From the NCBI GenBank assembly GCA_009700365.1, contig WLME01000026.1:1-10841 (forward strand): a stretch of DNA of 10,841 nt. Direction: 5' to 3'. Shown piece by piece: positions 5,862 through 10,841 of the stretch; position 1 is the stretch's first letter; each line of letters starts with the position of its first letter. The position numbers and the translations under genes were made by a program. The DNA comes from Actinomycetota bacterium (lineage in GTDB: Bacteria > Actinomycetota > Actinomycetes > Nanopelagicales > Nanopelagicaceae). The notes beneath the pieces are model-generated. The model did no database searches. It was not told the origin of the DNA and worked only from the letters and a program-made list of their open reading frames with translations.

Positions 5862-6701
5862 GTGAGCATTCAAGAAAGCCAAACTTTCGCCTATTTAGGC
5901 CCAGTTGGCACATTTACTGAAGAAGCTCTTAAGAAAATCACTTGTGATTCAGATGTAAAAATTCCTTATGCAAATGTAACAGCCGCACTTGATGCTGTAA
6001 GAAAAGGCGATGCGCAATTCGCTCTGGTACCAATTGAAAATTCAGTTGAAGGCGTCGTAGCGCGAACCCTGGATGAACTAGCCACCGGCGATGCTCTAAC
6101 GATTGCTGGAGAAGTAACTCTTCCTGTCACATTTGCATTTATGACAAAACGCGGCACAACTGAGATAAAGCGAATCGGTACACACCCTCACGCAGAATCT
6201 CAATGCCGCGACTACATTGCAGCCAATTACCCTCATGCTGAAATAGTTTCTACTAATTCAACTTCTGCTGCCGCAGAGGCTGTAAGCAAGGGCGAACTCG
6301 ATGCAGCAATTGCTTCGAGCGCGGCGGCTGAGCACTTCAATCTTGAGGTCAGAGAAGCCAACATCGGTGACAATGCAGGAGCTGTAACAAGATTTATCTG
6401 TGCGCAGAAACCAGGATGGATTCCTGAGCCAACAGGCAACGATCGAACTTCAATAGCTGTCTTTATCGATATCGATCATGCGGGAGCGCTCCTTGAAATT
6501 CTTCAAGTTTTTGCAAAAAATGATGTAAACCTGACATTTATTCAGTCACGTCCGACAGGCCGCGAGCTTGGTCACTACCATTTCATTATTGATGTCGAAG
6601 GACATATCAAAGATGACTCGGTTGGAAAGTCCATCGAGGAGCTTCGCGTCATCTGTGATGACATTAGATTTTTGGGTTCTTATCCACGAGAGGTGCGCTG
6701 A
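5862..6701 (+). CDS. pheA: Prephenate dehydratase
   Basis: This 279-residue enzyme converts prephenate to phenylpyruvate, the committed step of phenylalanine synthesis in the cytoplasm. The dehydratase domain (about 7-185) has YLGPVGTFTEEA (11-22), VPIENSVEGVV (56-66), HPHAESQCRDY (108-118) and the catalytic TRF motif (Thr176-Arg177-Phe178) in NAGAVTRF. A C-terminal ACT domain (about 195-272) carries GALLEIL (208-214) and QSRPTG (228-233), the counterparts of the GAL and ESRP motifs that bind Phe for feedback inhibition. The Glu of ESRP is Gln here, but that position varies in actinobacteria. There is no chorismate mutase domain, so it is the monofunctional form. Translation starts at a GTG 3 bp after the phosphodiesterase stop, and its TGA overlaps the serS ATG by one base (TGATG). 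Confidence 0.95.
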   Translation: MSIQESQTFAYLGPVGTFTEEALKKITCDSDVKIPYANVTAALDAVRKGDAQFALVPIENSVEGVVARTLDELATGDALTIAGEVTLPVTFAFMTKRGTTEIKRIGTHPHAESQCRDYIAANYPHAEIVSTNSTSAAAEAVSKGELDAAIASSAAAEHFNLEVREANIGDNAGAVTRFICAQKPGWIPEPTGNDRTSIAVFIDIDHAGALLEILQVFAKNDVNLTFIQSRPTGRELGHYHFIIDVEGHIKDDSVGKSIEELRVICDDIRFLGSYPREVR

Positions 6702-7969
6702 TGATTGATATAAAATTTCTTCGCGAAAACCCTGATGTAGTCCGCGCTTCTCAAAAAGGCAGAGGTGAAAGCGTTGAACTCGTCGACCAAATAATCGCCA
6801 TCGATGAAATCAAACGTAAGGCACTTACTGAATTTGAAACTCTGCGCCAAGAACAGAATGTTCTCTCTAAGAGCGTTGGAGCAGCAAAAGGTGAGGAAAA
6901 GAGCGCACTGTTAGCAAACGCAAAAGAATTGGCGGATAAGGTAAAAGCTGCCGACGCCAAGCGTTCTGAAATTGAAGAAGAAGCTAAAAATTTAATTTTG
7001 CAACTTTCTAACTTGCTCGACACCGAGGCTCCCATTGGCGGCGAAGAAGATTTCGTAACTATTGAACATATTGGATCTCCGCGCGACTTTAGTAAAGATG
7101 GCTTTGAGCCAAAAGATCATGTCGAGCTCGGAAAACTTCTTGGAGCCATCGATACAGAACGAGGCGCAAAGGTTGCGGGTTCTCGTTCATACTATTTAAC
7201 AGGGGTCGGTGCGCTTCTCGAATTTGCTCTTGTTAATTATGCAATCCAGAGCGCGCTCAAGAATGGATTCTCTCCAGTTATTCCACCAGTTCTTGTAAAT
7301 CCAGCGGCAATGGAAGGTACAGGTTTCTTAGGACAGGCGGCAGAAAACGTTTACCGCATTGAGAAAGATGATGTCTATTTAGTTGGTACATCTGAAGTGC
7401 CACTTGCTGCGATGCATATGGATGAAATCTTACAAGAAGATAAATTACCCATTCGATATGCGGGTTACTCATCGTGTTTCCGTCGTGAAGCAGGCACCTA
7501 CGGAAAAGATACGCGCGGGATTATTCGTGTACATCAATTCGACAAGGTAGAGATGTTCACCTTCTGCAAGCCAGAAGATGCAAAGGAAGAACACAAGCGA
7601 CTTCTGCAGTGGGAGAAAGATTTCCTCACCGCCATGGAAATCCCATTTCGCGTTATCGATGTTGCATCAGGAGACCTTGGATCATCTGCAACACGTAAAT
7701 TTGATATCGAAGCTTGGATTCCTACACAAGGTGCCTATCGAGAAGTTACAAGCACTTCAAACTGCACAGAATTCCAAGCTCGTCGCTTAAATATTCGCTA
7801 CAAGGATTCTGAAGGTACAAAGCCTGTTGCAACGCTTAATGGAACATTGGTTGCAATTCCTCGCATGATTGTGGCGATACTTGAGAATCACCAGAATTCA
7901 GACGGAACCGTAAATGTTCCTGCCGCGCTTCAACCATTCCTTGGAATGAAGAAATTTGAGCTTGTGTGA
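6701..7969 (+). CDS. serS: Seryl-tRNA synthetase
   Basis: This 422-residue class II aminoacyl-tRNA synthetase charges tRNA-Ser with serine. The N-terminus MIDIKFLRENPDVVR and the helical arm that grips the long variable arm of tRNA-Ser (coiled coil, about 27-106, rich in Lys, Glu and Ala) are present. The catalytic core has the serine-binding TSE (230-232) in VGTSEVPLAAMH, motif 2 from FRREAG (260-265) through RVHQFDKVE (276-284), CTEFQARR (355-362), and motif 3 LNGTLVAIPRMI (379-390). Length is normal for the bacterial enzyme. Start ATG overlaps the pheA stop by one base and the stop overlaps the next gene by 4 bp, so it is translationally coupled on both sides. A cognate tRNA-Ser lies about 0.9 kb downstream. 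Confidence 0.97.
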   Translation: MIDIKFLRENPDVVRASQKGRGESVELVDQIIAIDEIKRKALTEFETLRQEQNVLSKSVGAAKGEEKSALLANAKELADKVKAADAKRSEIEEEAKNLILQLSNLLDTEAPIGGEEDFVTIEHIGSPRDFSKDGFEPKDHVELGKLLGAIDTERGAKVAGSRSYYLTGVGALLEFALVNYAIQSALKNGFSPVIPPVLVNPAAMEGTGFLGQAAENVYRIEKDDVYLVGTSEVPLAAMHMDEILQEDKLPIRYAGYSSCFRREAGTYGKDTRGIIRVHQFDKVEMFTFCKPEDAKEEHKRLLQWEKDFLTAMEIPFRVIDVASGDLGSSATRKFDIEAWIPTQGAYREVTSTSNCTEFQARRLNIRYKDSEGTKPVATLNGTLVAIPRMIVAILENHQNSDGTVNVPAALQPFLGMKKFELV

Positions 7970-8796
7970 GCGTCCACCAGAATTTCGAACGTCGCCCTAA
8001 GTTAATTGCTTCAGATCTCGATGGCACAATCGTTGCTCATTACGGAGATGTAACCCAGCGGACCATTGATGCCTTTCGTAAGGCGCATTCAATGGGTGTA
8101 GTCATTTATTTTGTGACAGGCCGACCACCCAGATGGATGCCAGAAATCAAAGAGGCATTTGGAATCGGAAATGCAATCTGTGGAAATGGTGCAATGTTGT
8201 ATGACTTGCAGAATGACAAAGTAATTGAAGAGTGGCTAATTCCAATTGAGGCTCAGATTGAAACAGCCCGCAGACTGCGTGCTGCAATTCCACAAATTTC
8301 ATTCGCAGTCGAATCACATAATTATTTCCACCGCGAAAAAGCTTACATTCCGCGATGGGATGTAGGTTTAGACAATATTGGCGTAGATAGAATCGAGGAA
8401 GTAATTACTTCTCCGGCGCTAAAGTTATTAGCAAGATGCTCTCAACAAGAACTATCTTCCGATGAGATGCTCGCTATTGCAAAGACTGAACTTGATGGAG
8501 TCGTCACCGTGACACATTCAAATCCGTCGGATTCGCTATTAGAAATTTCAGCTCTTGGGGTTTCAAAGGGAATGACTCTTGCAAAGATTGCAGCGCGCCT
8601 TGGAATCGATGCATCCGATTGCGTTTCATTTGGCGATAACCCAAATGATTTTTCAATGCTCGAATGGTGCGGCCGATCATTTGCGATGGCAGATTGTCAT
8701 CCAGAAGGCCCGCAACACGCAAAAGGTATTGCTGGTCCTTGCGAAGAAGACGGTGTTGCAATCATCATCGAGCAATTGCTACAACTTCCAGCGTAA
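7966..8796 (+). CDS. Cof-type HAD-superfamily phosphatase
   Basis: This 276-residue haloacid-dehalogenase hydrolase has a C2-type cap (Cof/YbjI-like) and probably dephosphorylates a sugar phosphate or another small metabolite. The substrate cannot be read from the sequence. Motif I is SDLDGT with nucleophile Asp17 and acid/base Asp19. Motif II is VTGRP (Thr51). Motif III is the Lys of VSKG (Lys201). Motif IV is FGDNPNDFSM (Asp224, Asp228). The cap lies between about 85 and 190. Start is GTG in a GTGA overlap with the serS stop, implying translational coupling. A Cof-type hydrolase near serS is also found in mycobacteria. It is the last protein gene of the operon, and only 49 bp separate it from the tRNA. 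Confidence 0.9.
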   Translation: MSVHQNFERRPKLIASDLDGTIVAHYGDVTQRTIDAFRKAHSMGVVIYFVTGRPPRWMPEIKEAFGIGNAICGNGAMLYDLQNDKVIEEWLIPIEAQIETARRLRAAIPQISFAVESHNYFHREKAYIPRWDVGLDNIGVDRIEEVITSPALKLLARCSQQELSSDEMLAIAKTELDGVVTVTHSNPSDSLLEISALGVSKGMTLAKIAARLGIDASDCVSFGDNPNDFSMLEWCGRSFAMADCHPEGPQHAKGIAGPCEEDGVAIIIEQLLQLPA

Positions 8797-8820
8797 ATAC
8801 ACTGACGATTTTTCCAGATA

Positions 8821-8826
8821 GATAAT
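8821..8826 (+). promoter_or_regulatory. Candidate -10 box for tRNA-Ser
   Basis: GATAAT resembles TATAAT and lies 19 nt before the mature tRNA 5' end, a plausible distance for a short 5' leader removed by RNase P. A second hexamer, TAATCT at 8833-8838, is an alternative. No good -35 element is seen, and no terminator separates the tRNA from the upstream gene, so read-through from the operon is also possible. Confidence 0.3.
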
Positions 8827-8845
8827 TTCGGGTAATCTCTCCCAC

Positions 8846-8928
8846 GGAGGACTCGCATAGCGGCCGAGTGCACCGGTCTTGAAAACCGGCAAGGGAAACC
8901 TTCGTGGGTTCAAATCCCACGTCCTCCG
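8846..8928 (+). tRNA. tRNA-Ser(UGA)
   Basis: A complete class II tRNA folds by eye. The acceptor stem is GGAGGAC with GTCCTCC plus discriminator G8928. The D stem is GCAT with GTGC. The anticodon stem is CCGGT with ACCGG, and the loop CTTGAAA places anticodon TGA at 8880-8882. A long variable arm pairs AAGG with CCTT around GAAA. The T stem is GTGGG with CCCAC around TTCAAAT. The long variable arm and the UGA anticodon identify tRNA-Ser reading UCN codons, mainly UCA. CCA is not encoded (CGC follows), so it must be added after transcription. Confidence 0.97.
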
Positions 8929-8939
8929 CGCTTATAGCC

Positions 8940-8978
8940 AAACCCGCCTCAGTAACCAGGGGCGGGTTTCGCATTTTC
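8940..8978 (+). terminator. Intrinsic terminator after tRNA-Ser
   Basis: AAACCCGCC (8940-8948) pairs perfectly with GGCGGGTTT (8961-8969). One T-G and one C-G pair extend the stem inward to an 8-nt loop. A T-containing tail (TTTCGCATTTT) follows on the plus strand. It sits 11 bp past the tRNA and separates the serS/tRNA unit from the sdh operon. The A-rich 5' side means it could work weakly in the other direction too. Confidence 0.8.
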
Positions 8979-9000
8979 CGCCCTTGTTGTGGCTGACCTC

Positions 9001-9047
9001 ATAAGCGATAAGCGGGATAGCGCCTAGCGACTTTCTGCCGGTAAGCG
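9001..9047 (+). repeat. Iterated TA(A)GCG motif upstream of sdhC
   Basis: Between the terminator and sdhC lie a perfect 7-bp tandem (ATAAGCG twice, 9001-9014), then TAGCG at 9018-9022 and 9025-9029, and TAAGCG again at 9042-9047. All are on the same strand, 53-99 bp before the sdhC ATG, where a promoter and its regulator sites would be expected. A TTGTTG at 8984-8989 with GATAAG at 9007-9012 has 17-bp spacing and could be a weak promoter overlapping the tandem. Function is unknown. Confidence 0.3.
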
Positions 9048-9087
9048 CACACTTCTCTTATTAGTTGAACCCATTCGCTGGGAAATT

Positions 9088-9094
9088 AGGGGAG
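9088..9094 (+). promoter_or_regulatory. Ribosome binding site of sdhC
   Basis: AGGGGAG lies 5 nt before the sdhC ATG and is the strongest Shine-Dalgarno sequence in the window. It fixes the start at 9100 and shows that this gene has a leader, unlike the apparently leaderless genes elsewhere in the window. Confidence 0.8.
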
Positions 9095-9099
9095 CACAC

Positions 9100-9900
9100 A
9101 TGTCGGGAGTCTTTTCTCCAACACGCGCCAAGATAAAAGAGCGCACGTTACGTACAGATAAATGGTGGATTGAACCGCTGATTACATTCTCGGTTCTGAT
9201 CTCATTCATTATCTATGCAACTTTCCGCGCATTTGAAAATGCACATTACTTCGCAGAGCCGCTTATTTCTCCCTTTTACTCGCCATGTCTTTCATCTGCC
9301 TGTGTTGAAGGTTCCTCACTCCTCGGAACTCCGATCGGCACAATTGCAATTTTTGGAATGGTTATCTCACCAGCTCTATTTATTTTGATCTTCCCTCTCG
9401 GTTTCCGAATGACTTGCTACTACTACCGTAAGGCTTACTACCGTTCATTCTGGATGTCACCACCAGCATGTGCAGTGGCAGAACCACACGAGAAGTACAC
9501 AGGAGAAACTCGCGCACCTTTAATTATGCAGAATGCGCACCGTTGGTTCTTCTATGCAGGTTTGGTATTTAACGTTCTGCTTACTATTGACGCTGTTCTT
9601 GCTTTCAAAGATGCAGAAGGCAACTGGGGTCACATGAGTATCGGAACTTTAGTTTTACTAGCTAATGCAACTTTATTGTGGGGTTATTCTGCTTCCTGCC
9701 ATACATGCCGTCACACAATTGGTGGTCGCTTGAAGCACTTCTCAAAGCACCCACTGCGCTACAAGTTGTGGACTCGAGTCTCAATTCTCAATCACTATCA
9801 CCAGCAGTTTGCATGGGTTTCACTCTTCGGAGTTGCTTTTGCTGATGTCTATGTCCGTGCGGTTGCCTCTGGCGCCATTACCAACTTCTATTTCTTCTAA
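9100..9900 (+). CDS. sdhC: Succinate dehydrogenase membrane anchor subunit (Sdh1, type F)
   Basis: This 266-residue membrane anchor holds SdhA and SdhB to the membrane and carries electrons to menaquinone. Five hydrophobic helices are visible at about 26-45, 78-103, 145-168, 180-199 and 233-255. It resembles the single large anchor of mycobacterial Sdh1 (M. tuberculosis Rv0249c) rather than the short SdhC/SdhD pair of classical complex II. Notable Cys/His residues are SPCLSSAC (Cys63, Cys68), Cys106, Cys124, His147 and the cluster CHTCRH (Cys200, His201, Cys203, His205). A cryo-EM structure of M. smegmatis Sdh1 (type F) reported a membrane-embedded Rieske-type 2Fe-2S cluster, and the Cys/His cluster here is a good candidate for such ligands, although I cannot assign them individually. 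sdhA begins 15 bp downstream, in the same order as in mycobacteria. The strong Shine-Dalgarno sequence supports this start. Confidence 0.88.
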   Translation: MSGVFSPTRAKIKERTLRTDKWWIEPLITFSVLISFIIYATFRAFENAHYFAEPLISPFYSPCLSSACVEGSSLLGTPIGTIAIFGMVISPALFILIFPLGFRMTCYYYRKAYYRSFWMSPPACAVAEPHEKYTGETRAPLIMQNAHRWFFYAGLVFNVLLTIDAVLAFKDAEGNWGHMSIGTLVLLANATLLWGYSASCHTCRHTIGGRLKHFSKHPLRYKLWTRVSILNHYHQQFAWVSLFGVAFADVYVRAVASGAITNFYFF

Positions 9901-9915
9901 AGGGTATTCATCACT

Positions 9916-10841
9916 ATGACATTGCAACGACAGAAGTACGACGTACTAGTAATTGGCGCAGGTGGAGCAGGGCTCCGCGCTGCAGTAGAAGCGCGCGAAG
10001 CAGGCTTGAGCGTCGCAATTATTTGCAAGTCACTTTTCGGTAAGGCACACACTGTTATGGCTGAAGGTGGCGCGGCTGCATCGATGGGTAACGTGAATGA
10101 CAACGATAATTGGATGGTTCACTTCCGCGACACGATGCGCGGTGGAAAATTCCTCAACCACTATCGCATGGCAGAACTTCACGCGAAAGAAGCACCTGAT
10201 CGCATTTGGGAACTTGAAATGTGGGGCGCTCTCTTTGATCGCACAAAAGAAGGAAAGATTTCACAGCGCAACTTCGGTGGACATGAATATCCACGTCTTG
10301 CACACGTTGGAGACCGAACAGGTCTAGAACTCATCCGCACGATGCAGCAGAAGATTGTTCAACTGCAACAGAAAGATGGTCGTGAATTTGGTGACATGGA
10401 AGCAAAGATTAAAGTTTTTGCTGAGTGCACAATTACAGAAATTCTTAAAGAGAATGGAAAGATTGCAGGAGCGTACGGATACTGGCGCGAAACCGGCGAA
10501 GAGATTCTCTTTGAAGCTCCAGCAGTTGTTATCGCAACAGGTGGCGTTGGTAAAACTTTCAAAATTACCTCTAATTCATGGGAAGGTACTGGAGACGGAC
10601 ACGCACTCGCTCTTAAAGCAGGCGCAAATCTCGTTGACATGGAGTTCCTGCAATTCCACCCAACCGGAATGGTCTGGCCGCCATCAGTGCGCGGAATCTT
10701 GGTTACTGAATCAGTTCGTGGTGAAGGTGGAATCCTTACCAACTCAGAGGGCGAACGCTTTATGTTTAAGTACATCCCAGATGTATTTAAGGATAAGTAC
10801 GCAGATAACGAAGCTGAAGCAGATCGCTGGTATGAAGATCA
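9916..10841 (+). CDS. sdhA: Succinate dehydrogenase flavoprotein subunit (Sdh1), 5' part (runs off right edge)
   Basis: The first 308 residues of the catalytic flavoprotein are visible. It oxidises succinate to fumarate in the TCA cycle and passes electrons through SdhB to the membrane anchor. The dinucleotide fold is at VIGAGGAGLRAA (12-23). Covalent FAD attachment is expected at His45 in KAHTVMAEGGAAASMG. Further family segments are NFGGHEYPRLAHVGDRTG, VVIATGGVGK, GTGDGHALALKAGA, EFLQFHPTGM (substrate-binding His) and ESVRGEGG. The close match to mycobacterial Sdh1 SdhA, including FRDTMRGGKFLN and GYWRE, agrees with the type of the upstream anchor. The ATG lies 15 bp after the sdhC stop, with AGGG at 9901-9904 as a weak, distant ribosome binding site. 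sdhB is expected beyond the right edge. Confidence 0.95.
   Translation, partial: MTLQRQKYDVLVIGAGGAGLRAAVEAREAGLSVAIICKSLFGKAHTVMAEGGAAASMGNVNDNDNWMVHFRDTMRGGKFLNHYRMAELHAKEAPDRIWELEMWGALFDRTKEGKISQRNFGGHEYPRLAHVGDRTGLELIRTMQQKIVQLQQKDGREFGDMEAKIKVFAECTITEILKENGKIAGAYGYWRETGEEILFEAPAVVIATGGVGKTFKITSNSWEGTGDGHALALKAGANLVDMEFLQFHPTGMVWPPSVRGILVTESVRGEGGILTNSEGERFMFKYIPDVFKDKYADNEAEADRWYED

Noticed and set aside
6751..7035. Minus-strand open frame of 94 codons
   Set aside because: It is the shadow of the serS coiled-coil region; Ser/Ala/Leu-rich reverse reading of a Lys/Glu/Ala-rich helix.
8765..8974. Minus-strand open frame of 69 codons
   Set aside because: It is the antisense reading of the tRNA-Ser and terminator. 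The VGFEPTK...AGFQDR type of peptide is a familiar false translation of tRNA-Ser genes.
8979..9099. Rex-type redox operator upstream of sdhC
   Set aside because: TTGTTGTGG near 8984 recalls half of a TTGTGA...TCACAA palindrome, but no matching second half is present.
10359..10775. Minus-strand open frame of 138 codons
   Set aside because: It lies wholly antisense to sdhA, whose product is unmistakable; the minus-strand product has no recognisable motif.
1..10841. CRISPR array, insertion sequence, prophage or toxin-antitoxin system
   Set aside because: No regularly spaced repeats, transposase or integrase motifs, terminal inverted repeats or paired small toxin/antitoxin genes are seen. Every sizeable stretch is explained by core genes.

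Overview
The window looks like a chromosomal segment of a small-genome actinobacterium of moderate-to-low GC. Gene content and protein signatures match actinobacterial families closely: CrgA, a PknB-type PASTA kinase with a PstP-type phosphatase, an LldD2-type lactate dehydrogenase, and a mycobacterial Sdh1 (type F) succinate dehydrogenase. The AT-leaning codons, gaps of 0-50 bp and several overlapping stops and starts suggest a streamlined lineage. A freshwater acI (Nanopelagicales)-like organism is my best guess, but this is inference; no rRNA or other taxonomic marker is present.

Layout. (1) 1-2153, minus strand: crgA, then lldD, then the 5' part of a membrane-anchored Fe-S oxidoreductase that runs off the left edge, probably one transcript. 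(2) 2182-2811, plus strand: pabA/trpG glutamine amidotransferase, divergent from crgA and ending base-to-base against pknB. (3) 2812-5126, minus strand: pstP then pknB, with overlapping stop and start, forming a Ser/Thr phosphorylation on/off pair for cell-wall and division control. (4) 5163-8796, plus strand: glycerophosphodiester phosphodiesterase, pheA, serS and a Cof-type HAD hydrolase, packed with +3, -1 and -4 bp junctions, so very probably one operon. (5) 8846-8928: tRNA-Ser(UGA), followed by a strong intrinsic terminator. (6) 9100-10841, plus strand: sdhC and the 5' part of sdhA of a type F succinate:quinone oxidoreductase, running off the right edge.

Functionally the window joins respiratory dehydrogenases (lactate, succinate), growth and division control (crgA, pknB, pstP), aromatic and folate metabolism (pabA, pheA), and serine charging (serS plus a cognate tRNA). 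From memory of the M. tuberculosis gene order, crgA-pabA-pknB-pstP lies on one side of oriC and glpQ1-pheA-serS on the other. Here the two blocks meet at a 36-bp divergent intergenic region.

I found no CRISPR array, insertion sequence, prophage, toxin-antitoxin pair or clear novel system. Most of this is core housekeeping DNA. The items most worth a second look are the tight divergent promoters that look leaderless, the Cys/His cluster in the SdhC membrane anchor, the reduced kinase-phosphatase cassette, the pairing of lldD with a membrane Fe-S oxidoreductase, and a short iterated TA(A)GCG motif upstream of sdhC.
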